From Bacilli bacterium (GTDB lineage: Bacteria; Bacillota_I; Bacilli_A; RFN20; CAG-826): 61,845 bases of DNA. The translations under genes were made by a program, and so were the position numbers. The stretch is taken from assembly GCA_017429285.1 (NCBI GenBank), contig JAFRPF010000028.1:1-61845 (forward strand), read 5' to 3'. This document shows positions 34,575-45,312 of the stretch, piece by piece (the first letter of the stretch is position 1; the number at the start of each line of letters is the position of its first letter). A model generated the notes under the pieces. The model did not search any database, had not been told where the DNA came from, and saw only the letters and a list, made by a program, of their open reading frames with translations.

Positions 34575-35684
34575 ATGAAAAGTAAATTAATTTTATTATT
34601 AACTCCATTTATGGTCATTATGACCTCTTGTAATGGTAATAAAGAAAAGAATTATTTTAAAAGTTGGAACGATTGTTCTTCTTTAACGGTTTTAAAAGAA
34701 TATGTGAAGGATGTCACTAATAAGAAATCTAAAAACTATATTCCCGTGGAAGATCGAATTGTGACATTTGATATGGATGGCACTTTTATCGGGGAACTAT
34801 ATCCAACATATTTTGAATATAACATGCTTGAATATCGTGTTTTAGAAGATCCGGATTATAAAGATATCGCTCCAGAGGATGTTAAAGAAACCGCTCAAGA
34901 CATTAGAGATTTCGTGAGATTAAATAAACCATTACCAAAATATGATGATGATTTTGGTTTTGATATCAAACACGCTGTTGCAGCCGCGAAAGCCTATAGT
35001 GGTATGTCGATAAAAGAGTTTGATGAATATGTGAAAAAATATGCGAAAAATAACGCGAATGGTTTTAAGAATTTAACATTTGAAAATTCTTTCTATAAAC
35101 CAATGCTTGAAGTTTTTGATTATTTAGAAGCTAATGACTTTACATATTATGTAGTTTCTGGTTCTGATAGATTTATCTGCCGCGCTTTAGTGGATTCATT
35201 AAAGATTCCTTCAAATAGAGTCATCGGTATGGATGTCGAATTAAAAGCCAGTGAACAAAATGATCAATATGGTGTGAACTATACGATGTTACCAACCGAA
35301 TCACTAATTAGAACTGACAAATTATTAATCAAAAATCTAAAAACTAATAAAGTGAAACAAATCACTCAAGAGATTGGCAAAGTCCCGGTCTTATCCTTCG
35401 GTAATAGTGGTGGTGACGCGGCGATGCATAATTATTGTTTAGGTAACACTCAATATAAAACCGCGGCCTTTATGCTCGTCGCCGATGATGATGTTAGAGA
35501 TCACGCTAGAAAAAATGTTGGTCAAGGTGAAGATAAACGTTTAGAAAATGATGAAGAGTTCGCCACACGTATCAACGATTTAAATACCAAATGGACAGAA
35601 GCTAATTACAATGTCATCTCCATGAAAGATAATTTCAAAACCATCTATGGAGGAAAAGTTGAGAAAACTAGCTTCGTATTCTAA
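34575..35684 (+). CDS. Lipid-anchored HAD-superfamily phosphatase
   Basis: 369 residues with signal and lipobox (IMTSC). HAD motifs in order: motif I TFDMDGTFIG (near residue 66), motif II VVSGSD, motif IV SFGNSGGDAAM. The cap region lies between motifs I and II. It resembles secreted phosphoserine-phosphatase-like HAD enzymes that take phosphate from small esters outside the cell. Shine-Dalgarno GAGGT. Single-gene unit with its own terminator. Confidence 0.85.
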   Translation: MKSKLILLLTPFMVIMTSCNGNKEKNYFKSWNDCSSLTVLKEYVKDVTNKKSKNYIPVEDRIVTFDMDGTFIGELYPTYFEYNMLEYRVLEDPDYKDIAPEDVKETAQDIRDFVRLNKPLPKYDDDFGFDIKHAVAAAKAYSGMSIKEFDEYVKKYAKNNANGFKNLTFENSFYKPMLEVFDYLEANDFTYYVVSGSDRFICRALVDSLKIPSNRVIGMDVELKASEQNDQYGVNYTMLPTESLIRTDKLLIKNLKTNKVKQITQEIGKVPVLSFGNSGGDAAMHNYCLGNTQYKTAAFMLVADDDVRDHARKNVGQGEDKRLENDEEFATRINDLNTKWTEANYNVISMKDNFKTIYGGKVEKTSFVF

Positions 35685-35691
35685 TATCTAT

Positions 35692-35720
35692 AGCCTTTCT
35701 ATTAAGAAGGGCTTTTTTAT
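35692..35720 (+). terminator. Terminator of the HAD phosphatase gene
   Basis: AGCCTTTCT/AGAAGGGCT with TTTTTTATTT. Confidence 0.85.
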
Positions 35721-35770
35721 TTAAATATAAGGATTATAATATAGGTAAGAAAAGTAAGAAAGGTAAGAAT

Positions 35771-35968
35771 ATGGAAAAGAGTTTGGAAGATAGATTTATC
35801 GTTTCTGTGAAAGTCGGTCCTAAAGGTCAGATCACCATTCCTTCAAAAGCTCGTCAGATGTTTGATATAAAAGAAGGAGAGACATTAATGATATTAGGTG
35901 ATAAAAACCATGGTTTAGCGATTGTAAAAGCAGATGCCTTTTATAATTTGATGGGAGAAGGTAAATAA
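35771..35968 (+). CDS. AbrB/SpoVT-family small regulator
   Basis: 65 residues. Swapped-hairpin AbrB domain: VSVKVGPKGQITIPSKARQM then FDIKEGETLMILGDK, as in transition-state regulators. Its stop shares a base with the start of the ABC ATPase gene, so it is the first gene of a three-gene operon and probably autoregulates it. Upstream GTAAGAAAGGTAAGA supplies a weak Shine-Dalgarno. Confidence 0.85.
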   Translation: MEKSLEDRFIVSVKVGPKGQITIPSKARQMFDIKEGETLMILGDKNHGLAIVKADAFYNLMGEGK

Positions 35969-36837
35969 TGGAAAATATTTTAAAAGTGGAAAATTTAAAT
36001 AAGAATTATCCAACCTTTTCATTAAAGAATGTTTCCTTTAGCGTTAAACCTGGACAAATTATGGGTTTTATTGGAAGAAATGGGGCTGGTAAAACCACAA
36101 CCTTAAAAGCCATTATGAATTTAATTCATTATGAAAGTGGATATATATCCGCCTTTGATTTAGATATGACTCAAAACGAATTAGAGAATAAACAAAGAAT
36201 TGGTTTCGCCTTAAGCGAATTAAATTATTATCCTAATAAAACGATTCGTCAGTTAAAAAATGTCACTAAAAGATTTTATAAAAACTTTGATGAAAAGAAA
36301 TTTGAAGAAGTTTGTAAATTATTTAATTTAAATCAAGATAAGAAACTTGAAGAATTATCAAGTGGTATGAAAGTGAAATATTCAGTGGCGATGGCCTTAT
36401 CACATAAAGCGGAGTTACTGATATTAGATGAGCCAACTTCAGGACTAGATCCTGTATCTAGAGATGAAATATTAGATATCTTTAGAGAGATTGTTAGAAG
36501 TGGGGAAAGAGCGATATTATTCTCCACTCATATCACAAGCGATTTAGATAAATGTGCTACTAATATTACTTATATCCATGATGGAGAAATAATCTATACT
36601 GGCGAAAAGAAAGATTTTGTTAATTCTTATTTATTTATCATAGATAAAAATAAAAATCATGAATTAGAAAAAGAATATGTGGCTTATAAAGAACTTGATG
36701 ATCATATTGAAGGTTTAATTACTAGTGATAAAAAAGATTTCTTTTTAGATAAAAAAGTGGAAATTAAAGAACCTGATTTAGAACAGATTATGGTCTATTT
36801 AGAAAGGAGCAAGAATCATGAAAGCTTTGCTTTATAA
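35968..36837 (+). CDS. ABC transporter ATP-binding protein
   Basis: 289 residues. Walker A GRNGAGKTT (about 37-45), signature LSSGMKVKYS, Walker B LLILDEPTSGLDP, and switch His in STHIT. The C-terminal 60 residues extend beyond the core as in BcrA/YtrB-like ATPases. Partner permease overlaps its end by 20 bases. The first base overlaps the AbrB gene stop. Confidence 0.93.
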   Translation: MENILKVENLNKNYPTFSLKNVSFSVKPGQIMGFIGRNGAGKTTTLKAIMNLIHYESGYISAFDLDMTQNELENKQRIGFALSELNYYPNKTIRQLKNVTKRFYKNFDEKKFEEVCKLFNLNQDKKLEELSSGMKVKYSVAMALSHKAELLILDEPTSGLDPVSRDEILDIFREIVRSGERAILFSTHITSDLDKCATNITYIHDGEIIYTGEKKDFVNSYLFIIDKNKNHELEKEYVAYKELDDHIEGLITSDKKDFFLDKKVEIKEPDLEQIMVYLERSKNHESFAL

Positions 36838-37501
36838 AGAATTTAAATTAGCGATGCATCCAATTTGTTATGTCTTTATCGCTTTATTTCCTTTTATGAT
36901 GTTAATTCCTTCTTATCCATTAGGAATTGGTTTTATCTATATTTTGAGTTGTTATCCAATTCTTTTCTTGGGTGCTAATAAAGGTCAACAAAGTAACGAC
37001 TTACTTTATTCCACATTACTTCCTATAAGGAAAAAAGATATTGTGAAAGCTCGTATCTTTACTGTTATTATCATGCAAGTGGCTTATATGTTATTAATGG
37101 CTGCCTTATTACCATTAGCGATATATATTGAAAAAAGCATACCTACAGAAAGTGGAAAAGCAGTGGGACACGCTGGAATTGGATTAAATGGATTTATTTC
37201 TCTTTTATCATTTGCTATCATCGGATTTGCTCTTTCGGATTTAATCTTTTTCCCAATTTATTATAAACACGGTAAATCCATCGTCATGTCGACATTATTT
37301 ACCATCTTAGGTTTTGCTTTATATTTAGGTGTATTTACTATTGGTTTACCATTAGCTTTTAAAGGCTATAATGATTTCTTCTCTAATAGTGTTATTGGTG
37401 TTCAATTCGCTTTTTTAGGTGGAGCGATATTAATATCTATCGGTTTACATTATTTGGTATATATCATTTCCGCAAAAAGATTAGAAAAAGTAGATTTCTA
37501 A
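36818..37501 (+). CDS. ABC-2 type permease
   Basis: 227 residues, six hydrophobic segments, beginning MKALLYKEFKLA as is usual for ABC-2 permeases. Shine-Dalgarno AAAGGAG lies in the ATPase gene. With the AbrB protein and ATPase it forms a small exporter operon; the likely roles are antimicrobial peptide export or envelope stress relief, by analogy with GntR- or AbrB-led BcrAB/Ytr operons. Substrate unknown. Confidence 0.8.
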   Translation: MKALLYKEFKLAMHPICYVFIALFPFMMLIPSYPLGIGFIYILSCYPILFLGANKGQQSNDLLYSTLLPIRKKDIVKARIFTVIIMQVAYMLLMAALLPLAIYIEKSIPTESGKAVGHAGIGLNGFISLLSFAIIGFALSDLIFFPIYYKHGKSIVMSTLFTILGFALYLGVFTIGLPLAFKGYNDFFSNSVIGVQFAFLGGAILISIGLHYLVYIISAKRLEKVDF

Positions 37502-38203
37502 TTATTTTAGATGAACAAATGTTTGGTTATTTTGTTCGATCCGATTAATCGCAAACGGAAAATAGAAACCGAGAGTGATAACAATTAATAAAATATCGAA
37601 TAACCAACGAATCATTTTTCTAAAAGAAAAACGGTAATTAAATTCCTTGCCATCGATATAACCACGTTTATAATCGTATAAACACTCTAATCTTGAAGTG
37701 ATCGGGAATAATAAACCCGCACTGATGAGAGCTAATCCTTTACATAGAACCGTTTTAAGAATTAATAAGAAAAAACGGAATTTAAAACCAGATTTACCAT
37801 CTTTAATATGTTCAAAATGTGTATGCATTTGGACATATTTTCTTTCTTGAGCCACAACGAAGAAAGAGACCAGAAGTGGTGGGATAAAATGAGATATTCT
37901 TACATAGATATTATTTAATAACTCAAAATTTATATAAGCGATAATGCGGTTTAATAATGTCACCATAAATCCCGCGACCACTAAACCGATAAAATAGATG
38001 ACATACATGATAAAGATATGACCATCAAATTTTAATTTATGACCATCGATATATGTGCGGTTGGTGAAGTAGACATTTTTATGCCATAAACAAAATGGAT
38101 ATAAAAGTGTCGCGGAAATAACGCTTAAAACAGTAGTCCATAATCTTACTAGATAAGCGGTCCATTTATTTTCTATTCTTATTTCACTAACACCATGAGA
38201 CAT
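37502..38203 (-). CDS. Membrane protein, DUF898/YjgN-like
   Basis: 233 residues, two related halves. Each has membrane helices ending in a family-like pattern: LLYPFCLWHKNVYFTNRTYI and TLGFYFPFAINRIEQNNQTF, which recall the L-G-x-Y-x-P-W-x-x-x-x-x-x-N-T of DUF898. Function unknown. It is convergent with the ABC operon with no space between the genes, and divergent from the phosphatase gene. TATAAT ends 6 bases before its ATG (leaderless). Confidence 0.5.
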   Translation of the reverse strand: MSHGVSEIRIENKWTAYLVRLWTTVLSVISATLLYPFCLWHKNVYFTNRTYIDGHKLKFDGHIFIMYVIYFIGLVVAGFMVTLLNRIIAYINFELLNNIYVRISHFIPPLLVSFFVVAQERKYVQMHTHFEHIKDGKSGFKFRFFLLILKTVLCKGLALISAGLLFPITSRLECLYDYKRGYIDGKEFNYRFSFRKMIRWLFDILLIVITLGFYFPFAINRIEQNNQTFVHLK

Positions 38204-38209
38204 ATTGAT

Positions 38210-38257
38210 ATTATATCGGAGTAAAGATTTGAGAAAAATATCTATCTATAAGATAAT
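38210..38257. promoter_or_regulatory. Back-to-back leaderless promoters
   Basis: Within the 60-base gap, TATAAT on the minus strand (38215-38210) ends 6 bases before the DUF898-like ATG, and GATAAT on the plus strand (38252-38257) ends 6 bases before the phosphatase ATG. Neither gene has a Shine-Dalgarno. Confidence 0.6.
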
Positions 38258-38263
38258 AAATGT

Positions 38264-39034
38264 ATGAAAATTTACGAATTATCTAAACAAAAGAATATCA
38301 GGGACCTCGGAGGACTAACCGGTCAAGATGGTAAAACTATTAAATATGGCCGTTTATTTCGAGGTGGGGCGATTTATAAAATGAATCAAGAAGATGAAAT
38401 TATTTTAAAATCGTTACATATTACTGACATCATCGATTTCCGTAGCAAAGAAGAATTCTTAAATCATCCAGAAATACAATTAGAAGGTGTGACATATCAT
38501 AATTTACCAACATTTAAAGAGAAGAAGAAAAGTGAAACAGACCGTATGGAAGACGGCAATCTTCTCTGGTTTATCGATGAAGGTAACGATGGATATAATC
38601 ATTTAAAAAGAACATACGCTGATCTGATCGACACAAAAGAAGGACAGAATGCTTACCGCAACTTCTTTAAATTATTGATGCAAGAAGATAAAGTATTTTA
38701 TTTCCATTGTTCACAAGGAAAAGATCGCGCTGGTATAGCCGCTTATTTAATCGAAAGTGCATTAGGAGTTTCTAGTATCGATATCGAACAAGATTATCTT
38801 TTGAGCAACATCGCTATGGAAAAAAGATTAGACACTCTTGTGGAGATGGTGAAAGACAAACCATTTTATAATCCGATGTATCATCAATCTTTATTAGATG
38901 TTTTCTCAGCGAAAAAAGAATATCTATATGAAGCAATAGATCTACTTAACAATAAATATGGTGGCGTCATTAGTTATTTAGAAAACGTTTTAAATGTTGA
39001 TATAAAAGCTTTCCAAAAACTTTATTTAGAATAA
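38264..39034 (+). CDS. Protein-tyrosine/dual-specificity phosphatase (Y_phosphatase3 type)
   Basis: 256 residues. N-terminal NIRDLGGLTGQDGKTIKYGRLFRGG is the characteristic start of this family (N-x-R-D-x-G-G), and the P-loop FHCSQGKDRAG (near residue 147) has the Cys-x5-Arg site. DFRSKEEF gives the general-acid region. Members act on phosphotyrosine or phosphoinositides. Leaderless start as described for its promoter. Confidence 0.88.
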   Translation: MKIYELSKQKNIRDLGGLTGQDGKTIKYGRLFRGGAIYKMNQEDEIILKSLHITDIIDFRSKEEFLNHPEIQLEGVTYHNLPTFKEKKKSETDRMEDGNLLWFIDEGNDGYNHLKRTYADLIDTKEGQNAYRNFFKLLMQEDKVFYFHCSQGKDRAGIAAYLIESALGVSSIDIEQDYLLSNIAMEKRLDTLVEMVKDKPFYNPMYHQSLLDVFSAKKEYLYEAIDLLNNKYGGVISYLENVLNVDIKAFQKLYLE

Positions 39035-39061
39035 TGAAAACCCCACAAAAATGAGAAAATA

Positions 39062-39072
39062 TGGCACTTTTG
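39062..39072 (+). promoter_or_regulatory. Conserved motif TGGCACTTTTG, copy 3 of 3
   Basis: 76 bases before the membrane protein gene at 39149. See copy 1. Confidence 0.35.
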
Positions 39073-39148
39073 CTATGTTTTTTGTAAAAATTATTGTCTT
39101 TTCGTGCGTGGGCGCTAAAATATTTATAGTTATTTAGGAGGATTTTCT

Positions 39149-40759
39149 ATGAAAAGATCCAAAGCATTAGTAAAAGCAGTTGTGGCTTTGTTGATTTTTG
39201 CTTTAGTCTCCTTAGCCGCATGGGCAACATTATTTGTCATTGTTGGTTTAGGTGTTAAAGACTTCAATTTCTTCATGGTCCACTTAACTCAAGTATTTGA
39301 AGTTTTCAAATTCAACAAGACCTATTTACCATTAGTGATTAGTTCATTATCTGTGGCCGGTGTAGCGCTTATCTTAATCATCGTCGGTATCATTATTTCG
39401 GCGGTGAAACGTCGTGGCCTTGCTACCTTACCAATGATTATGACACTTTTATCAGCGGTGGCTGTTGTTGAACTTGTTTCTAACTTCACCGTTTATTCCG
39501 CGAATTATAGTGAAAATGTCTGTGGTTATTGGGGATTTATTTCTTTAGGTAATTTATCCACTAAGATCATTGCTATCTCCTTAGCTGTTTGTGCTTTATT
39601 AGCTGCTGTCTTATCAGTTTTAGCTTATATCTTCGCTTTAGCGGATTCTTGCAAATATCCAAAGACCAATAAAGCGAAAGTCGTGGAAAACGATATGCCA
39701 GAAGAAAGTGATGTTCAACCAGAAGAAGTTCCTGCTTCTTATGTCGAAGAACCAGTTCCTGAAGAAGAATTACCACATGTTGATCCACAACAAGAATTAT
39801 TAGACAAGATTAGAGCGATGATTAAAGAAGAAATCGCTAACTCTATGCCTAAAGAAGAAAAAGAAGAACCAGCTCCAGTTCCAGGTTCACAAAATCAACC
39901 TGTTAGCAATACTCAAACCGCAACAGGTGCGAACTTCAACGCTCCATTAATCGTTCAATATTTTAATGGAACAAATCCTGTTTCTCCTTCTCCAGCTCCT
40001 GCTCCAGCACCAGCACCAGCTCCTGCTCCAGCCCCAGTTGAAGAAAAGAAAGAAGAAGTTAAACAACCTGAACCTGCTCCAGTTTATGAAGAAGTGGTGA
40101 GACCTGAACCATATGATGAACCAGTAGTCGATGTTGTCGAACCTGTCAAAGTGGAAGAGCCAAAAAAGGTTGAACCAGTAAAAGAGCCAGAACCAGTTAA
40201 AGAACCTGAACCTGCTCCAGCACCAGAGCCAGCTCCAGCCCCAGTCGTGGTTGAACCAGCTCCTGCTCCAGTTCCAGTTCCAGTTCCAGAACCAGTTCCT
40301 GAAGAAAAGAAACCAATTATCCGTATTCCTTTCGAAGAAAGAATTACTTCTGCTGATAAAGATATGAAGGCTAACTATAACGAAATTAAGAATGAAATCT
40401 TAAGTTATGGTGTTAAATCAAGAGTCAGCAATTCTGGTGATACATTCAGATTACATCGTAAGACATACGTGAAATTAACCGTTGCCGGTAAGAGCTTAAA
40501 ATTATATTTCGCTCTTGATCCAGCCGATTATAAAGATTCCACAATTCCAGTGCAAGATGCCTCTGAAAAGAATATCTATGCTGAAATCCCATTAGTGTTT
40601 AAAGTGAAATCTCCATTATCTATGAAGAGATGTAAACAATTAATCGCTGATACGATGGCTAAAGATAATCTTGACCAAGGTGAAATTGGTAAAGTTAACT
40701 GGGTTAAGGAAATCGCCGCGAGCTTAAAAGAAGCCAAAAAAGCGGAAAAAGAAGACTAA
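39149..40759 (+). CDS. Four-helix membrane protein with Pro/Ala/Glu-rich linker and conserved C-terminal domain
   Basis: 536 residues, Shine-Dalgarno AGGAGG. Four membrane helices in the first 170 residues form a tetraspan unit. Residues about 180-395 are an acidic and then Pro-Ala-rich linker (repeated PAPAP and VEEP) that likely spans a distance in an extended form. The C-terminal 130 residues form a compact alpha/beta domain (KSRVSNSGDTFRLHRKTYVK, KLYFALDPADY) of a kind I have seen repeatedly in Firmicute proteins but cannot name. Probably an envelope-organising protein. Confidence 0.6.
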   Translation: MKRSKALVKAVVALLIFALVSLAAWATLFVIVGLGVKDFNFFMVHLTQVFEVFKFNKTYLPLVISSLSVAGVALILIIVGIIISAVKRRGLATLPMIMTLLSAVAVVELVSNFTVYSANYSENVCGYWGFISLGNLSTKIIAISLAVCALLAAVLSVLAYIFALADSCKYPKTNKAKVVENDMPEESDVQPEEVPASYVEEPVPEEELPHVDPQQELLDKIRAMIKEEIANSMPKEEKEEPAPVPGSQNQPVSNTQTATGANFNAPLIVQYFNGTNPVSPSPAPAPAPAPAPAPAPVEEKKEEVKQPEPAPVYEEVVRPEPYDEPVVDVVEPVKVEEPKKVEPVKEPEPVKEPEPAPAPEPAPAPVVVEPAPAPVPVPVPEPVPEEKKPIIRIPFEERITSADKDMKANYNEIKNEILSYGVKSRVSNSGDTFRLHRKTYVKLTVAGKSLKLYFALDPADYKDSTIPVQDASEKNIYAEIPLVFKVKSPLSMKRCKQLIADTMAKDNLDQGEIGKVNWVKEIAASLKEAKKAEKED

Positions 40760-40783
40760 TATTTAGCCTTAAATAAAAGGAAG

Positions 40784-40812
40784 AGATATGCTTGCATATC
40801 TTTTTCTTTTTC
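40784..40812 (+). terminator. Terminator of the 39149 gene
   Basis: AGATATG-CTTG-CATATCT hairpin, then TTTTCTTTTTC. Confidence 0.85.
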
Positions 40813-40900
40813 TCTTTCATTAAGTGGGTTAGGTTATGTTGATATATTAAATATTATTTGATATATTAATTTAGTTTAAAAGAAGGGAAGTGGTTAACTG

Positions 40901-41920
40901 ATGGATGATCCTATATCGTGGCTGATAATTGGACTTTGCATTATTGTTGCTTTCTTTTCATCAACATGTGAGACCGCCATCGGTTTAGTCAATCGCTTTA
41001 AATTCCAAGTTAAAGCGGATGACGGAAGTAAAACCGCTAAAATTGTATTAAAAACTGCTGATTTATATGACCGTACTATAAGTACTGTTTTAATCACTCA
41101 TAATATTGCTTCCATTGTTTTATCGACCATTGCGACGATAATTTTTTATCAAATGCTCGCCGGTATTAAAGGTATTGATCCTTACGTACCGATTATTTCT
41201 TCTGTGGTTGTGACTTTTATTGTTTATATTTTAGGTGACATTTTACCGAAAACGATCGCTAGAAAGATTCCTGATACGATATCAACAATATTTGCGTGGC
41301 CTTTATTTATCATTTTAATGATTCTAACGCCTATTTCTTTATTGTTCGAATTATTCGCTAAAGGGATTGATAAAGCCTTTAAAACAAGCCAAGAAGAAGA
41401 ATTTACGGAAGAAGATTTTGAAAATGTGGTTAACAAAACCACTGATGAAGGTGTTTTAGAAGAAGAACAAGGCGATATCATTCAATCCGCTTTAGAATTT
41501 GAAGATACTAACGTGAAAGAAGTTTTAACACCTAAAGAAAAGATGTTCGCTTTAGATATTAAAGGATTAACTCATGAAAAATTACAGGAGATTTGGATGA
41601 AAACTTCATATTCAAGAATCCCCATATATGAAAGAGAATTTGATAATTTTATCGGTGTTTTGCATATAAAAACGTATTTACAACAATATATTGATAATCC
41701 GAAAACCCCAATTAGAAGAATGCTGCAAAAGCCATATTTTGTCTCTTCTAAAATCATGATTGATGATTTGTTTAATGGTTTTAAAAGAAATCATTCTCAT
41801 TTAGCCATTGTTAAAGATAAAGAAAACAAAGTGATTGGTATGGTCACAATGGAAGACGTTTTAGAAGAATTAGTGGAAGATATTAGCGAACCTAACTCCA
41901 TGAAAGTGAGGAAAGCATAA
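40901..41920 (+). CDS. CNNM/CorC-family membrane protein, first of a pair
   Basis: 339 residues: an N-terminal DUF21 (CNNM) membrane domain with three to four helices (SWLIIGLCIIVAFFSSTCET), then a CBS pair (VKEVLTPKEKMFALDI and VIGMVTMEDVLEELVEDI). It lacks the C-terminal CorC_HlyC domain present in the next gene. CNNM proteins are linked to Mg2+/Co2+ export. GAAGGGAAG serves as a Shine-Dalgarno. Its stop shares a base with the next ATG. Confidence 0.88.
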   Translation: MDDPISWLIIGLCIIVAFFSSTCETAIGLVNRFKFQVKADDGSKTAKIVLKTADLYDRTISTVLITHNIASIVLSTIATIIFYQMLAGIKGIDPYVPIISSVVVTFIVYILGDILPKTIARKIPDTISTIFAWPLFIILMILTPISLLFELFAKGIDKAFKTSQEEEFTEEDFENVVNKTTDEGVLEEEQGDIIQSALEFEDTNVKEVLTPKEKMFALDIKGLTHEKLQEIWMKTSYSRIPIYEREFDNFIGVLHIKTYLQQYIDNPKTPIRRMLQKPYFVSSKIMIDDLFNGFKRNHSHLAIVKDKENKVIGMVTMEDVLEELVEDISEPNSMKVRKA

Positions 41921-43194
41921 TGTATTATCCATGGTATTGGGTCATTATTGTGATATGTGGTATCGCTAGTGCTTTCTTTTCAGCGAGTGATTTAGTTTAT
42001 TCTATTGTCGATCAAGATAAATTAAAAAGAGACATCCAAAAAGGTAATAAGAAAGCTAAACTTGCTTTATATTTAGCGGAGAAATACGAATTCTCCATTT
42101 CCACAATCTTATTTGCGAATAATGTCGTCAATGTTTTGGCCTCATCTTTAGTCGCGGCTATCGCGGTTTATATCGATACTAAAAACGGCACGAATTATGC
42201 GACCACGATATCGACAATAATTATGACTATAGTCATTATTATCTTCTGCGAATTTTTGCCAAAGGCATTCGCGAAAAGATTTAATTATATATTCGCCTTA
42301 AATTTCGCTCCTATTGTTAGAGGTTGTGAATTTTTATTCTTTATTTTTGTGTGGCCCATTTCTAAGATATTTGAACTATTTGGAAAACTATTTAAAAAGA
42401 GAAGCAAAGAAGAAGATAAGATTGACGAAGATGTTTTAAATGAAATGGTGGATGAGATTGAAGAATCTGGTGAAATTGAAGAAGATAACGCTGACATCGT
42501 GAGAAACGCGATCGACTTGAATGATATTCAAGCTTATGAAATCATGACTCCGAGAGTGGAAGTCTTTGCTTTAGATATCGAAGAAGATATCGAAGAAGTA
42601 ATTAAAGAAGGCGAGATTTTTAAACATTCTCGTATTCCAGTTTACGAAGATACGATTGATAATATCATCGGTATTGTTCCAATAAAAGCGATTGCTAGGG
42701 CCTTATTTAACCATCAAAAGATTGATCTAAAACAATTAATGTATAAACCATTAATCATCCCTCGTAATCATCAAATCTTAGATTTATTACAAGAATTTAA
42801 GCAATCAAAAGTCCATATTGCCATTGTCATCGATGAATATGGTGGTACCGAAGGTATTATCACTATGGAAGATATCTTAGAACAGATTGTCGGTGAAATT
42901 TATGATGAAACTGATGATGTGGAAATTGATTATGCCATTAATAAAGATGGTTCCATTGTTGTTAATGGAGCGATGAATATCGATGATTTCTTTGAACTTA
43001 TTCAATTCGATCCAGAAGAAATCGAAACTGATTACACAACTGTTGGTGGTTTCTGTCAGGATATATTAGATAGATTTGCTAAAGAAGATGATGAATTTGA
43101 TTGGTCTCATTATCACTTTAGAGTGTTAGAAGCTAGCCAATATACAGTGGAAAAATTACTTGTTATAGATACCGCTCCAGAAGAGGACGAATAA
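41920..43194 (+). CDS. CNNM/CorC-family membrane protein, second of a pair
   Basis: 424 residues with DUF21 membrane domain (AFFSASDLVYSIVDQDKLKR), CBS pair (AYEIMTPRVEVFALDI and YGGTEGIITMEDILEQIVGE) and a full CorC_HlyC C-terminal domain (DYTTVGGFCQDILDRF). The two adjacent paralogues are coupled by a one-base overlap and may form a heterodimer, since CNNM proteins dimerise through their membrane and CBS domains. Confidence 0.9.
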   Translation: MYYPWYWVIIVICGIASAFFSASDLVYSIVDQDKLKRDIQKGNKKAKLALYLAEKYEFSISTILFANNVVNVLASSLVAAIAVYIDTKNGTNYATTISTIIMTIVIIIFCEFLPKAFAKRFNYIFALNFAPIVRGCEFLFFIFVWPISKIFELFGKLFKKRSKEEDKIDEDVLNEMVDEIEESGEIEEDNADIVRNAIDLNDIQAYEIMTPRVEVFALDIEEDIEEVIKEGEIFKHSRIPVYEDTIDNIIGIVPIKAIARALFNHQKIDLKQLMYKPLIIPRNHQILDLLQEFKQSKVHIAIVIDEYGGTEGIITMEDILEQIVGEIYDETDDVEIDYAINKDGSIVVNGAMNIDDFFELIQFDPEEIETDYTTVGGFCQDILDRFAKEDDEFDWSHYHFRVLEASQYTVEKLLVIDTAPEEDE

Positions 43195-43200
43195 AAAAAT

Positions 43201-43226
43201 AAGAGAACTTAAGTTCTCTTTTTTAA
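43201..43226. terminator. Bidirectional terminator between CNNM and guanylate kinase-like genes
   Basis: Perfect 20-base palindrome AAGAGAACTTAAGTTCTCTT with A-run before and T-run after; it overlaps the stop of the minus-strand gene. Confidence 0.9.
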
Positions 43227-43751
43227 TGTTTCTAAATATTTATTATAAATATCATCAGCGACTTCTTCGATGGTTTTAGTTTCTGAATCGATATGAAAGT
43301 CGACATTAGCAACATTTTCTTTTTTAAAGGCTAAACGGTCATGTTCCACTCTTTTAAGAGCGTCTTCTTTTTTATCGCCCCTAAAAAGCATTCTTTGATA
43401 TCTAGTTTCTTCTTCACTTTCTAAAAAGAAGGTGACGATGCTTGGATCGTTAAGATTGATATAGGCTCTTAAACCCGTAGGATCAATGACCACACATTTA
43501 TTTTTAGCGATTTGATCTTTAGTGGAACCATAAAAGTTTTCGTTATAAATAGTGTGTTCTACGAAACGGTCATCCATGAGCATTTTTTCAAATTCTTCTT
43601 TGGTTACGAAAAAATAATCTCTGCCGTTAACTTCATTAACGCGCATCTTTCTTGTCGTAGTGGTAATTACTTTAGTAATACCATATTTTTTGGCTAATTC
43701 TTTAGCAACTTCTGTCTTACCAGAAGCACTGGCTCCAGCTAATACAATCAT
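43209..43751 (-). CDS. Guanylate kinase-like protein
   Basis: 180 residues. P-loop LAGASASGKTEVAKELAKKY, TTTTRKMRVNEVNGRDYFFV (the GMP-binding region with TTR and the Tyr-Phe after a D), and ENFYGSTKDQI where canonical enzymes have Y-G-T. The lid is partly different (LFRGDKKEDALKR). Probably Gmk or a close paralogue; a second gmk elsewhere cannot be excluded. TATAAT ends 6 bases before its ATG with no Shine-Dalgarno (leaderless). Confidence 0.8.
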   Translation of the reverse strand: MIVLAGASASGKTEVAKELAKKYGITKVITTTTRKMRVNEVNGRDYFFVTKEEFEKMLMDDRFVEHTIYNENFYGSTKDQIAKNKCVVIDPTGLRAYINLNDPSIVTFFLESEEETRYQRMLFRGDKKEDALKRVEHDRLAFKKENVANVDFHIDSETKTIEEVADDIYNKYLETLKKRT

Positions 43752-43833
43752 GGAATTATTATAAATTTTTATTCGCTTTAGTAAAGTATATTGATGTTTT
43801 TTGTTAACTTTTATAGTTAATTATGTATAATAA

Positions 43834-45159
<1,326 letters not shown>

Positions 45160-45181
45160 TCGATAACATTTATTAACTAGG

Positions 45182-45207
45182 CCCATTACTTCGGTAGTGG
45201 GTTTTTT
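45182..45207 (+). terminator. Terminator of eno
   Basis: CCCATTAC-TTCG-GTAGTGGG with TTTTTT. Confidence 0.95.
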
Positions 45208-45312
45208 GTTGTGAGACAAATATTAATTTTATTATAAAATAAAAAAATTAAAAAAAGTTTTACCGTAATTTTTTTCTCTTTCATGCCTATTTGTGTAATA
45301 GGGAGGTAGTTT

